Source: Roseburia faecis (lineage in GTDB: Bacteria > Bacillota > Clostridia > Lachnospirales > Lachnospiraceae). From it: 64,000 bases of DNA. Position 1 is the stretch's first letter. Every line of letters starts with the position of its first letter. This document shows positions 8,253 to 16,482 of this stretch, in pieces. The translations under genes and the position numbers were made by a program. Below the pieces are notes generated by a model. The model was not told where the DNA came from. It did not search any database and saw nothing but the letters and a program-made list of their open reading frames with translations. The stretch is from contig NZ_CVRR01000093.1 in the NCBI RefSeq assembly GCF_001406815.1, positions 48,688-112,687 on the forward strand, in the 5' to 3' direction.

Positions 8253-9075
8253 TTTTGTTCTCTCTATCTATATGATGATTTACCACCGTATACGTGCCAT
8301 GTATGGCAGAATTGCGTGGTTTTCGTTTTGATTTTTGTGGTTTTTCCATTGGTCGCACGGGCTGATTGCTCGAATGTGCGATCAACTGTTTTAACTTTTT
8401 AAATTCCTCCGGTGTAACATCCCGGTACTTTCCTGATTCGAGATCTCCCAGTTCAATATTCATGATCCGTACACGTACCAGTTTCTGTACACGGTACCCA
8501 AAATATTCACACATGCGTCGGATCTGTCGGTTTAATCCCTGTGTCAGAATGATCCGGAACTGTTTTTTTCCTGTCCGTTCTACCCTGCATTTGCGCGTTG
8601 TCGTGCCAAGTTCCACAAGCGGAACACCGTTTGCCATACCATGCAGAAATGCATCCGTCACCGGACGGTTCACGGTAACAAGATATTCTTTTTCATGCAT
8701 ATTTCCCGACCGCATAATTTTGTTGACAATCTCACCGTTATTCGTCAACAGCAACAGTCCTTCCGACTCTTTATCCAGACGCCCGACCGGATAGATCCGT
8801 TTCGGATAATGCAGGAAATCAATCACATTATTTTTTTCCCTTTTTTCCGCCGTGCAGACAATACCCGCCGGCTTGTTAAGCGCGATCAGTATCATTTCTT
8901 TTTCTTTTTGTACCGGTCTTCCACAGAAACAGACCTCCTGTCCATCCGATACATGATCCCCCATCCGCGCGGTTTTTCCGCCGATGGTTACATTTCCTGC
9001 TTCAATCTGGCGATCTGCTTCTCTTCTGGAGCATACCCCTGCTTCACTTAAAAATTTATTAATTCTGACTTCCAC
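8227..9075 (-). CDS. rluF: RluF/RsuA-family rRNA pseudouridine synthase
   Basis: Converts a uridine of 23S rRNA to pseudouridine. 282 residues: N-terminal S4 RNA-binding domain (RINKFLSEAGVCSRREADRQI), then the catalytic domain with GRLDKESEGLLLLTN, where Asp101 is the catalytic aspartate, and GLNRQIRRMCEYFGY typical of the RsuA/RluB/E/F group. The C-terminal 45 residues are basic and add a tail likely to bind RNA. Closest in style to RluF; the exact target base is not shown by sequence. First gene of a compact block with ligA and metA. Confidence 0.85.
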   Translation of the reverse strand: MEVRINKFLSEAGVCSRREADRQIEAGNVTIGGKTARMGDHVSDGQEVCFCGRPVQKEKEMILIALNKPAGIVCTAEKREKNNVIDFLHYPKRIYPVGRLDKESEGLLLLTNNGEIVNKIMRSGNMHEKEYLVTVNRPVTDAFLHGMANGVPLVELGTTTRKCRVERTGKKQFRIILTQGLNRQIRRMCEYFGYRVQKLVRVRIMNIELGDLESGKYRDVTPEEFKKLKQLIAHSSNQPVRPMEKPQKSKRKPRNSAIHGTYTVVNHHIDRENKNGNRKATD

Positions 9076-9092
9076 GTTTCTTCCCTGTCTGA

Positions 9093-9122
9093 CAAAAATC
9101 GCGGAGACCTCACAGCCTCCGC
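9093..9122 (-). terminator. Terminator after the SH3-domain protein gene
   Basis: On the minus strand GCGGAG pairs with CTCCGC, followed by GATTTTTG. It is 18 bases past the stop at 9141. Confidence 0.7.
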
Positions 9123-9140
9123 TTCTTTATGATGTCTTTA

Positions 9141-10439
9141 TTATTTTACCGTTTTTATTAAATCGCTCTTGATGTATCCGGTTTTTCCCTGGAACTTCAC
9201 CTTCGTCCATTCTCCCTTGGTGCCAAGTTTCTTTAATTTTACGCCCGCATCTACTTTTCCAAGAAGTTCTCCATCTGTACTGGCGGTTTTACGCACATTG
9301 CAGATATCCTTCGTTTTTACGGTTCCCTTGCCGGAACCTGACTTGGAAGATACTTCCTTTACAAATTCGCTCTTTACATATCCGGTTTCTCCCTGGAATT
9401 TTACCTTGGTCCAGTCACCTTCCGTTCCAAGTTTCTTCAGTTCCACACCAATATCCACTTTTCCGAGGAGCTCACCATCCGTACTCGGGCTCTTTCTGAC
9501 ATTACAGATATCTTTTGTCTTGACCGTACCGGTAGATTTCTTGGAATCGCTCTTTTGGGTATCTTCCTTCTTTTCCGTAGACTCCGTTGTCTGGGTTTCC
9601 TCGGTCTTTTGAGTTTCTTCTTTCTTTTGAGTTTCTTCCTGTTTCTTTGTCTCTGTGGTCTGGGTTTCCTGCGTCTGGCTTTCCGTCTCTGTCGTCTGGG
9701 TTTCGGTATTGCTTACAATCGTTTCTCTCCATTTTGCCATGGCATTTCGAAGTGTTCCACCCACCATATTGGCAAGTTTTTCATCACTCTTTACAGCTTC
9801 ATTATAGCTTGTCTGCACCTCTTTCTGCAGAGCAACCACTTCATCACTCTTCTCATATGCCAGAATCAGGGAATACAGATTTGCATCCAGATCCTGATCC
9901 AGGAAATTGAAATTGTATGCAGAGTATATGTTATTGATGATCAGATTTCCCTTTCCGTCTCTCTCCACATAGAAGAAATCCATTCCCGGTGCCGGAGTAT
10001 CCACACCTTTGAATTTCAGATCATAGCATACAGATACCAGATAAGAATCATCGGTTGCCCCCTTTGTGGAATAACAGGTGATGTTCTGATAATCCTCATA
10101 ATACTCAGAAAACGTCGTGATATAACTCTTTTCATTGTCACTGAGCGGCTGTGCAATCATCTCCAGCGAATCCGTATCTCCACCGGCATATGCCGCATAA
10201 TAATTTTCCATCAGTGTCACAAGTTCCGCATCTGCATCCTTCTGCAGCTTACCAATTTCCTGATATTCTGTAGTCTGTGTCACTCCCTGTGTACCGTTTT
10301 GTGTCTCTTTCTGATCTTTCTGCGGACCGGTACACTTTACCAGAATCACAACAAGAATCACAAATAAAACAGCTGCGCAAAAATATCGTCTATATTTCAC
10401 AAAAAAGTCTGTAAACTTTTTTAATTTTTCATTCTGCAT
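9141..10439 (-). CDS. Membrane-anchored protein with two bacterial SH3 domains
   Basis: 432 residues from the ATG at 10439, with GGAGGG 7 bases upstream. A cytoplasmic N-terminus is followed by one transmembrane helix (residues about 20-38, YFCAAVLFVILVVILVKC). Then come an extracellular alpha+beta domain to about residue 245, a Thr/Glu/Lys/Gln low-complexity spacer (TQTTETESQTQETQ pattern), and two near-identical SH3b domains, each starting TVKTKDICNVRKS/TAS and ending GETGYVKS or GKTGYIKS. SH3b pairs bind peptidoglycan. The repeats are so alike that the second probably arose by recent duplication. The role is unknown; a wall-associated sensor or sporulation-related protein are options. It is a single-gene unit with its own terminator. 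Confidence 0.8.
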   Translation of the reverse strand: MQNEKLKKFTDFFVKYRRYFCAAVLFVILVVILVKCTGPQKDQKETQNGTQGVTQTTEYQEIGKLQKDADAELVTLMENYYAAYAGGDTDSLEMIAQPLSDNEKSYITTFSEYYEDYQNITCYSTKGATDDSYLVSVCYDLKFKGVDTPAPGMDFFYVERDGKGNLIINNIYSAYNFNFLDQDLDANLYSLILAYEKSDEVVALQKEVQTSYNEAVKSDEKLANMVGGTLRNAMAKWRETIVSNTETQTTETESQTQETQTTETKKQEETQKKEETQKTEETQTTESTEKKEDTQKSDSKKSTGTVKTKDICNVRKSPSTDGELLGKVDIGVELKKLGTEGDWTKVKFQGETGYVKSEFVKEVSSKSGSGKGTVKTKDICNVRKTASTDGELLGKVDAGVKLKKLGTKGEWTKVKFQGKTGYIKSDLIKTVK

Positions 10440-10502
10440 ATGAACCCTCCATAAAAATGCATCTTTCCATTTATGATACCACACCTCATACTATTCGTCC
10501 AG

Positions 10503-10532
10503 TAAAAAAGCGGTGCATGACGCACCGCTTTT
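10503..10532 (-). terminator. Terminator of the tRNA-Arg transcript
   Basis: AAGCGGTGC pairs with GCACCGCTT (9 bp) around ATGAC, followed on the minus strand by a T run. It lies about 47 bases beyond the tRNA 3' end. Confidence 0.8.
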
Positions 10533-10578
10533 CCTGTCGTTCCATGGGTAAGTTGTTTCCTTGCCACATAGCATAAAC

Positions 10579-10650
10579 TGCACCCGGCGGGAATCGAACC
10601 CGCATCTCAGGAGTCGGAGTCCTGCGTTCTATCCATTATACTACGGCTGC
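10579..10650 (-). tRNA. tRNA-Arg (anticodon CCG)
   Basis: 72 bases forming a cloverleaf. The anticodon arm is CAGGA-CTCCGAC-TCCTG with anticodon CCG, reading the arginine codon CGG. The T arm is GCGGG-TTCGATT-CCCGC. The discriminator base is A and CCA is not encoded. The acceptor stem GCAGCCG/CGGGTGC has one G-G mismatch at position 4:69. A strong promoter lies upstream and a terminator downstream, so it is a single-tRNA unit. Confidence 0.93.
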
Positions 10651-10680
10651 ATAGCACTCTTATTTCACAAGTGCCTTTTT

Positions 10681-10709
10681 ACTATATCACACTTCAAATT
10701 TAGAGTCAA
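10681..10709 (-). promoter_or_regulatory. Promoter of tRNA-Arg
   Basis: TTGACT (10709-10704), 17 bases, TATAGT (10686-10681), with an extended TGA before the -10 box. The -35 box overlaps the last codons of aroD. Confidence 0.75.
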
Positions 10710-11470
10710 TCCACACTTTGATGTAAAATATGAAGTATTTCTTCCAGCTGCTTTACCGGAAGCTGCCCCGGTGCGCTCGCCTGCCCGCCTGCGCCAAATG
10801 TCACACACGATCCGAAAAACTCTCCGGCCACGCGGGAAATCCCCCCTTTTACACCCATGGACATGGTAATCAGCGGATGATCCGGATGGTTTTCATGAAA
10901 GCGGTTGGTCTCCTCCAGCAAATGCAATACATCCCACATATTCTGCGGCATAACTGCCAGTTTCACGACATCTGCGCCACTCTCACGGATCTGTTCCAAC
11001 AGCATGCGGATCACCTCCGGGTCCGGCGTCTGTTCAAAATCATGATGGGAAGCAATCACATATACTCCCATCTCCTGCAACCTCGCTATTTCTTTCTGCG
11101 GATTTTTTGCTTCAAAATATTCCACATCAATAAAATCCACGACATCTGATTCTGCCGCCACCTGATGAATATCATAAATATCCGCCGCGGAAAGTGCTTT
11201 GCACCCTCCCTGATTTTTAGAACGGAAGGTATACACCAGAATACTTTCCTTTATGATATGTTTCATTTCGTTTAATATTTCGCGGATCGCATTCGGACTT
11301 TCCACGTTTTCAAACGCATCCACACGCCACTCAATCATTTCCGTGTGTGCTTCTTCCAGCCTTCTGGTTTCTCTTAAAATTTCTTCTTTCGAAGACTCCA
11401 TGACCGGCACACACACGAGCGGTTTCCCTTTTCCTATAATCTTTCCTTTTATACAAAGCAGATTTTCCAT
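10706..11470 (-). CDS. aroD: 3-dehydroquinate dehydratase, type I
   Basis: Third step of the shikimate pathway, dehydrating 3-dehydroquinate through a Schiff base. 254 residues, normal for the class I aldolase-fold enzyme. Visible signatures are EWRVDAFE near residue 47, ASHHDF with the catalytic His near residue 140, and VVKLAV with the Schiff-base Lys near 167. The C-terminal GQASAPGQLP is the substrate loop. It is divergent from aroF with about 150 bases between, so the two early shikimate genes share a regulatory region but have separate promoters. Confidence 0.95.
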   Translation of the reverse strand: MENLLCIKGKIIGKGKPLVCVPVMESSKEEILRETRRLEEAHTEMIEWRVDAFENVESPNAIREILNEMKHIIKESILVYTFRSKNQGGCKALSAADIYDIHQVAAESDVVDFIDVEYFEAKNPQKEIARLQEMGVYVIASHHDFEQTPDPEVIRMLLEQIRESGADVVKLAVMPQNMWDVLHLLEETNRFHENHPDHPLITMSMGVKGGISRVAGEFFGSCVTFGAGGQASAPGQLPVKQLEEILHILHQSVD

Positions 11471-11504
11471 CTCTGCACCTCCTGCTGTGTTGTAATTCTC
11501 TGTT

Positions 11505-11533
11505 ATTATATTCTAAAAGCCCGAAAGAAACAA
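11505..11533 (-). promoter_or_regulatory. aroD promoter
   Basis: TTGTTT (11533-11528), 17 bases, TATAAT (11510-11505). The ATG is 35 bases past the -10 box. Confidence 0.6.
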
Positions 11534-11547
11534 CCGATTCCTGTTAT

Positions 11548-11576
11548 TTGACATTTTTCCCGTTTTCCATTAAGAT
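11548..11576 (+). promoter_or_regulatory. aroF promoter
   Basis: TTGACA (11548-11553), 17 bases, TAAGAT (11571-11576). Near-consensus sigma-A promoter 44 bases before the start codon. Confidence 0.8.
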
Positions 11577-11620
11577 AGTCACGGTATGTGATATCCGAAC
11601 TTAAGAGATAGGAGAAAAAA

Positions 11621-12655
11621 ATGAGTTTTGAATTTTTAAACCAATTACCGACTCCGGCAGACATTAAGCGCGATTATCCGCTTTCCCCGGAGCTTCGTGA
11701 ATTAAAAAAACACAGAGACCTCATGATCTCTGATGTAATTACAGGTAAAGATTCACGTGTCCTCGTAATCATCGGACCGTGTTCTGCAGATAACGAAGAT
11801 TCTGTATGTGATTATGTGAGCCGTCTGACCAAAATCCAGGAAGATGTCAAGGATCAGGTCATCTTAGTTCCGCGTATTTACACCAACAAACCACGTACAA
11901 CCGGCGAAGGCTACAAAGGGATTGCTTCCCAGCCAGATCCGGAAAAAGCTCCGGATATGATCGAGGGTCTGATCGCCATGCGTAAAATGCACATCCGTGC
12001 AATCGAAGAAAGCGGTCTTACCTGTGCCGATGAAATGCTTTACCCGGAAAACTGGGGATATGTCGAGGATCTTCTCTCCTACGTTGCCATCGGAGCACGT
12101 TCGGTAGAAGATCAGCAGCATCGTCTGACGGTCAGTGGTTTTGATGTCGCTTCCGGAATGAAAAATCCTACCAGTGGTGATTTTTCTGTTATGCTCAATT
12201 CTGTATACGCGGCACAGCATCCGCATCATTTCGTTTATCGCGGATACGAGGTGGAGACAACCGGAAATCCTCTGACTCACGTGGTTCTTCGCGGTGCAGT
12301 CAGCAAGCACGGCAATACCACCCAGAATTATCACTATGAAGATCTGATCCGTCTTCATGAGATGTACGAAAAAATGGATGTCATCCATCCGGCAGCCATC
12401 ATTGATACCAACCATTCCAACTCCGGAAAGAAGTTTAAGGAACAGATCCGTATCGCAAAAGAAGTGATGCATAACCGCCAGCTTTCTTCCGATATCCGTT
12501 CTCTGGTAAAGGGTCTGATGATTGAAAGTTACATCGAAGAGGGAAATCAGTCTATCGGAGATCATATTTACGGAAAATCCATTACCGATCCTTGTCTCGG
12601 ATGGGAAGATTCCAAACAGCTGATCTATGACATTGCGGAGATGAACGCAAAATAA
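11621..12655 (+). CDS. aroF: 3-deoxy-7-phosphoheptulonate (DAHP) synthase, class I
   Basis: First committed step of aromatic amino acid synthesis, joining phosphoenolpyruvate and erythrose 4-phosphate. 344 residues, matching the AroF/G/H family. Key blocks are VIIGPCSADN, RIYTNKPRTTGEGYKG, DEMLYPE, GARSVEDQQHR, GMKNPTSGD and the metal-site IIDTNHSNSGKK. The N-terminus (FEFLNQLPTPADIKRDYPL) resembles the regulatory arm of feedback-inhibited forms. Which of Phe, Tyr or Trp inhibits it cannot be told, so the symbol is nominal. It stands alone between its own promoter and a bidirectional terminator. Confidence 0.93.
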   Translation: MSFEFLNQLPTPADIKRDYPLSPELRELKKHRDLMISDVITGKDSRVLVIIGPCSADNEDSVCDYVSRLTKIQEDVKDQVILVPRIYTNKPRTTGEGYKGIASQPDPEKAPDMIEGLIAMRKMHIRAIEESGLTCADEMLYPENWGYVEDLLSYVAIGARSVEDQQHRLTVSGFDVASGMKNPTSGDFSVMLNSVYAAQHPHHFVYRGYEVETTGNPLTHVVLRGAVSKHGNTTQNYHYEDLIRLHEMYEKMDVIHPAAIIDTNHSNSGKKFKEQIRIAKEVMHNRQLSSDIRSLVKGLMIESYIEEGNQSIGDHIYGKSITDPCLGWEDSKQLIYDIAEMNAK

Positions 12656-12678
12656 ACAGTTTTTGTCTGAAAACAAAA

Positions 12679-12719
12679 ATGGAGTGTAAAAAGTGTTCCT
12701 TTTGCACTCCATCTTTTTA
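12679..12719 (+). terminator. Bidirectional terminator between aroF and the spoIIM-like gene
   Basis: ATGGAGTG (12679-12686) pairs with CACTCCAT (12705-12712), then CTTTTTAT on the plus strand. Read the other way the stem is followed by TTTTG, so it can also close the convergent gene ending at 12728. Confidence 0.8.
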
Positions 12720-12727
12720 TAATTTTT

Positions 12728-13264
12728 TTATAATTTTTCTACAACAAAACGTAACAGCCGGATTCCAACAGATGCCTCCAATACACATCCAAGAAGTACC
12801 AGTACCGCAACTCCCATCCCCCATGCCAGCCGCAGCAGCCATGGATTTTTCCGGTTATAAAACCTGTGCGGTTCTACCAGCAGTAAAAGCGCAAGCGCTG
12901 CAAGATACAAAATTCCATGTGGCAGCCACGATACCAGAAAAAAAACAATTCCAAGAATCCCCATATTCATCACACAGGCAGCAAAAAATACCCCGCCGGT
13001 AAAATAAATCAGGCAGCGCAATAATAATGGCAGAATTGCTTTTAAAGCAGTAAGGGAAAGGATTGCAATAATCACAAACACTTTTCCCCTTTCCCATAAA
13101 ATATTTGCCAGAAGCGGCAAATACCCGGTATCCGATGCCGCAAATGCTTTCATATGATACGCATTTAAAAATCCATAAGTCGTAAAATATTCATATCCAA
13201 ACAGACAGGTACATAAAATTCCCGCCAGGCCAAAACAGATTCCAATCGCCAGTTCCTTTTTCAT
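12728..13264 (-). CDS. SpoIIM-like sporulation membrane protein
   Basis: 178 residues, very hydrophobic, with about five transmembrane segments. The pattern of an N-terminal helix ending GYEYF, a middle ILSLTALKAILPLLL, and FFLVSWLPHGILYLAALALLL is typical of stage II sporulation protein M, whose family carries a conserved LPHG. In B. subtilis SpoIIM works with SpoIID and SpoIIP to remove septal peptidoglycan during engulfment. The assignment rests on the LPHG block and topology, so it is moderate. It is followed by the bidirectional terminator and preceded by the NUDIX gene 60 bases upstream. Confidence 0.65.
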   Translation of the reverse strand: MKKELAIGICFGLAGILCTCLFGYEYFTTYGFLNAYHMKAFAASDTGYLPLLANILWERGKVFVIIAILSLTALKAILPLLLRCLIYFTGGVFFAACVMNMGILGIVFFLVSWLPHGILYLAALALLLLVEPHRFYNRKNPWLLRLAWGMGVAVLVLLGCVLEASVGIRLLRFVVEKL

Positions 13265-13325
13265 AAAAATTCCTAAAACTCTTTTCTTTTCAGCCTATGC
13301 CCTGTCCGTTTTCTTTATTCCATTT

Positions 13326-13892
13326 TTATAAATCCAGATGTTTTCCCATTCCGCCTTTTTTTGCTGCCGCATATGCCATAATTGCAGCAATGGTTTTTCC
13401 ATCCTGAATTTTCCCTTCATAGATCATATCGCACAACTCTTCCAGTGTGTAAATTTCCACATCAATGGATTCCGCTTCATCCAGATGCCGGGTTCCCACT
13501 TCCAGATCGGTAGCTACAAAAATATCAACCGCCTCATCACAAAATGCCACCGTCGTACGCAGGGATAATAAATGTTTCACATTCGTGCTGCGGTATCCCG
13601 TTTCCTCTTCCATCTCCCGTGCCGCACAATACGCCGTATCTTCCGTCTTACTGTCCCGACAGCCGGCCGGAATTTCAAGTGTTTCTCTCTCCAGCGCATT
13701 GCGGTACTGACGCACCATCACAATTCTTCCATCCTTCATAACCGGAAGAATGGCGGCTGCGCCCATACGATGGGATACAAAATCCCACTCTGCTTTGTTT
13801 CCATCCGGAAGTTCCATCGTATCTTTGTAGATATCCAGAATTGCTCCCTTGTATACCAGTTCTCTCTTCAATCGTTTTACATGCTCTACCAT
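13326..13892 (-). CDS. NUDIX hydrolase, ADP-ribose pyrophosphatase type
   Basis: 188 residues. It probably hydrolyses ADP-ribose or related nucleoside diphosphates. The NUDIX box is visible at about residues 76-100: PAGCRDSKTED then AREMEEETGY, giving the REUxEExGU core. The gap between the first Gly and the first Glu is six residues, not the canonical five. The flanking VRQYRNALERETLEIPAG is the usual ADP-ribose pyrophosphatase signature. The far C-terminus (GMGKHLDL) is short. It may be co-transcribed with the spoIIM-like gene. Confidence 0.88.
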   Translation of the reverse strand: MVEHVKRLKRELVYKGAILDIYKDTMELPDGNKAEWDFVSHRMGAAAILPVMKDGRIVMVRQYRNALERETLEIPAGCRDSKTEDTAYCAAREMEEETGYRSTNVKHLLSLRTTVAFCDEAVDIFVATDLEVGTRHLDEAESIDVEIYTLEELCDMIYEGKIQDGKTIAAIMAYAAAKKGGMGKHLDL

Positions 13893-14138
13893 ATTTCAAA
13901 CCTCTCTTTCCTGTCCGAACATCATCCCCGGATATTTTTCATCGTTCACAGTTTCTTCAAATTTGTAACATATCCATTTCACACTTTTCCGGTATAGTGA
14001 AATCATCAAAAGGAACCAAAACCTTTCGATCATTTTTTTTCATAATCTGGCCAGTGCAGCCGTGCTGTACTGGTCCCTCCTTTTTATTCTATACGTCCCA
14101 TGAAATCCCAATGTATTTATTTTACAACACATTATGAT
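13893..14138. other. Intergenic region with a hairpin and a possible 28-codon ORF
   Basis: CCAGTGCAGC (14051-14060) pairs with GCTGTACTGG (14064-14073), followed on the plus strand by TTTTT at 14081-14085. On the minus strand AAAGGAGGGA lies just before this hairpin and an ATG (14043) lies 7 bases after it, opening a 28-codon frame that ends at 13957 (begins MKKNDRKVLVPFDD). Folding would bring the ribosome site near the ATG. No function is recognised. The plus-strand reading is a small RNA terminator. Neither is proven. Confidence 0.3.
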
Positions 14139-14181
14139 ATAAAAAAGGCTTAATCCCGCTTTCCGCGGTCTTAAGCCTTTT
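14139..14181 (-). terminator. rny terminator
   Basis: AAGGCTTAA pairs with TTAAGCCTT (14145-14179), with an inner GC-rich loop, followed by a T run on the minus strand. It is 18 bases past the stop. Confidence 0.85.
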
Positions 14182-14198
14182 TAAGTTCATTTTCACAA

Positions 14199-15746
14199 TT
14201 ACTTCGCATAGTCAACAACACGCGATTCCCTGATCACATTTACCTTGATCTGACCCGGATATTCCAACTCAGTCTCAATCTGTTTTGAAATATCTCTGGC
14301 TAAAAGAACCATATCCGCATCGCTGATCTGCTCAGGAACAACTAAGATACGAACCTCTCTACCTGCCTGAACTGCAAAAGATTTTTCTACACCCTTATAG
14401 CTATTTGTAATATCCTCAAGCTGCTGTAAGCGGTTTGAGTATGTTTCCAAAGTTTCTTTTCTCGCACCCGGACGTGCAGCGCTGATGGTATCGGCTGCCT
14501 GCACCAGACATGCAATCAGACTCTCCGGCTCCACATCACCGTGATGTGCTTCCACTGCATTGATGACAAGAGGTGATTCCTTGTACTTTCTACACAGTTC
14601 CACACCCAGCTGGATATGGGAACCTTCCATATCATGATCTACAGCCTTACCAATATCATGTAATAATCCCGCACGTTTTGCCATACGGACATCCTCACCG
14701 ATTTCTGCGGCGAGTAAACCTGTCAATTGTGCGACCTCAATCGAATGTTTCAATGCATTCTGTCCATAACTGGTACGATACTTCATTTTGCCCAAAAGCC
14801 GGACAAGCTCCGGATGAATGCCGTGGATGCCGACTTCTAATACAGCAGCCTCGCCTTCTTCACGAATCATTGTCTCTACTTCTTTTTGCGCTTTTTCAAC
14901 CATTTCCTCGATACGAGCCGGATGAATCCGTCCATCCACGATCAACTTTTCAAGTGCAATTCTTGCAACTTCTCTTCGAATCGGATCAAAGCTGGAAAGG
15001 ATAACTGCTTCCGGCGTATCATCAATGATCAGATCTACTCCTGTCATCGTTTCAAGTGTACGAATATTTCGTCCTTCCCTACCGATGATACGGCCTTTCA
15101 TCTCATCATTCGGAAGCTGTACAACAGAGATTGTGGTTTCAGCAACGTGATCCGCAGCACATTTCTGAATTGCAGTAACTACATAGTCCTTTGCCTTCTT
15201 GTTGACTTCTTCCTTCGCCTGCGCTTCCATTTCCTTGATCATCTTCGCAGTGTCAATCTTCACATCTTCTTCCACGGTCTTTAAGAGGTATTCTTTTGCC
15301 TGTTCAGAGGTTAATCCTGAAATTCTTTCCAGTTCCTGTACGCGCTGTTCGTTGAGCTTTGCTATCTCAACTTTCTGCTTCTTTAAATCTTCTTCTTTGG
15401 CACGGAAACTTGCCTCACGCTTTTCAATCGATTCGAGTTTCTTGTCCAGATTTTCTTCCTTCTGCACAATACGACGCTCGTTACGCTGAATTTCATTTCT
15501 ACGCTCTTTGATCTCCTTGTCAATCTCATTCTTGGAACGAATGGTTTCTTCTTTGATCTCAAGCATAGCTTCGCGCTTCTTGTCTTCGGCATTTTTCACA
15601 GCCTCGTCGATGATGCCTCTGGCCTGCTCTTCTGCATTTCCAATCTTGGTATTTGCTACCTTCTTGTGATATTCAGTCGAGATAAACCATACAGCAACCG
15701 CAGTAATTATAAGTGTGATAACAACAGCAATAATTACTTGTGGCAC
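14199..15746 (-). CDS. rny: Ribonuclease Y
   Basis: Membrane-anchored endoribonuclease that starts mRNA decay. 515 residues: one N-terminal transmembrane helix (residues 3-23), a long charged coiled coil to about residue 200, a KH RNA-binding domain with [12 protein letters not shown], and an HD phosphohydrolase domain with ALKHSIEVA and [10 protein letters not shown] carrying the metal-binding His-Asp pair. Length and domain order match B. subtilis Rny (YmdA). It stands alone between a promoter and a terminator, just downstream of recX on the same strand. Confidence 0.97.
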   Translation of the reverse strand: MPQVIIAVVITLIITAVAVWFISTEYHKKVANTKIGNAEEQARGIIDEAVKNAEDKKREAMLEIKEETIRSKNEIDKEIKERRNEIQRNERRIVQKEENLDKKLESIEKREASFRAKEEDLKKQKVEIAKLNEQRVQELERISGLTSEQAKEYLLKTVEEDVKIDTAKMIKEMEAQAKEEVNKKAKDYVVTAIQKCAADHVAETTISVVQLPNDEMKGRIIGREGRNIRTLETMTGVDLIIDDTPEAVILSSFDPIRREVARIALEKLIVDGRIHPARIEEMVEKAQKEVETMIREEGEAAVLEVGIHGIHPELVRLLGKMKYRTSYGQNALKHSIEVAQLTGLLAAEIGEDVRMAKRAGLLHDIGKAVDHDMEGSHIQLGVELCRKYKESPLVINAVEAHHGDVEPESLIACLVQAADTISAARPGARKETLETYSNRLQQLEDITNSYKGVEKSFAVQAGREVRILVVPEQISDADMVLLARDISKQIETELEYPGQIKVNVIRESRVVDYAK

Positions 15747-15831
15747 AGGAGCACCTCCTTTATTAAGTTTTCATTGTACATATAACAAAAAGAAATATTA
15801 GTCTTCCATGTCATACTTCTACAACATTATA

Positions 15832-15860
15832 ATTTTATCCTTTTTGCTTAAATATGTCAA
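15832..15860 (-). promoter_or_regulatory. rny promoter
   Basis: TTGACA (15860-15855), 17 bases, TAAAAT (15837-15832). This leaves a leader of about 80 bases. The -35 box begins 14 bases after the recX stop. Confidence 0.8.
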
Positions 15861-15873
15861 GCAATACGTGCTT

Positions 15874-16479
15874 TCATTGTTTACTTTTCATAGCATGCAG
15901 CACATCATTGCTCCGAAAGCCCCTGCGCATCAGATACTGGTAAACACGTGTAAATTCTTTTTGGTCAGAATTTTGCGCGTCAAACTTTTTCTTTTCCAGC
16001 AGATGTATGATCTGCTCCTGTTCGTCCCCCTCATAACATTCCTCAAGGGCACGATCAATCACTTCTCCAGGAACTCCTTTTCCATACAGTTTTACTTTCA
16101 GCTGATAGCGGCTCATACGATCCTGACGATAATTGATATAGGTACATGCATAGCGGTAATCATCGACATAATGAAAAGATTTCACATATTCAAGTGCAAG
16201 ATCAATACACGCCTGCGGATATCCGCCCTGTTTCAGTTTCTCCCGCAGCTGCTGCTCTGTACGGTCCATCTGTTCCAGCAGATGCATGGTTCTTCTCTTT
16301 GCACGCTTTCCCACCACTTCATAAATCAGCTGATGCTCCTCTTCATCCGAAAGTGTGCTTCCTTCCCGCATCCGAAACTGTTTTGCCTCTCCCCGGTAAA
16401 GAACAAGCTCCGTTCCATTATCCAGATGGAAACGAAGCCTGCCCTTTCCCAGAGTCGTACACTCTGTCACTGTAACCAT
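15874..16479 (-). CDS. recX: RecA regulator RecX
   Basis: Inhibits or remodels RecA filaments. 201 residues made of the tandem three-helix repeats of RecX, with marks such as RTEQQLREKLKQGGYP, IDLALEYVKSFHYVDDYRYACTYI and FTRVYQYLMRRGFRSNDV. It starts 3 bases after the recA stop and so shares the SOS-controlled recA transcript, the common arrangement. Confidence 0.92.
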   Translation of the reverse strand: MVTVTECTTLGKGRLRFHLDNGTELVLYRGEAKQFRMREGSTLSDEEEHQLIYEVVGKRAKRRTMHLLEQMDRTEQQLREKLKQGGYPQACIDLALEYVKSFHYVDDYRYACTYINYRQDRMSRYQLKVKLYGKGVPGEVIDRALEECYEGDEQEQIIHLLEKKKFDAQNSDQKEFTRVYQYLMRRGFRSNDVLHAMKSKQ

Positions 16480-16482
16480 ATC

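Noticed and set aside
9555..10367. A plus-strand 270-codon frame
   Set aside because: Shadow of the SH3-domain protein. The low-complexity linker lengthens it by chance.
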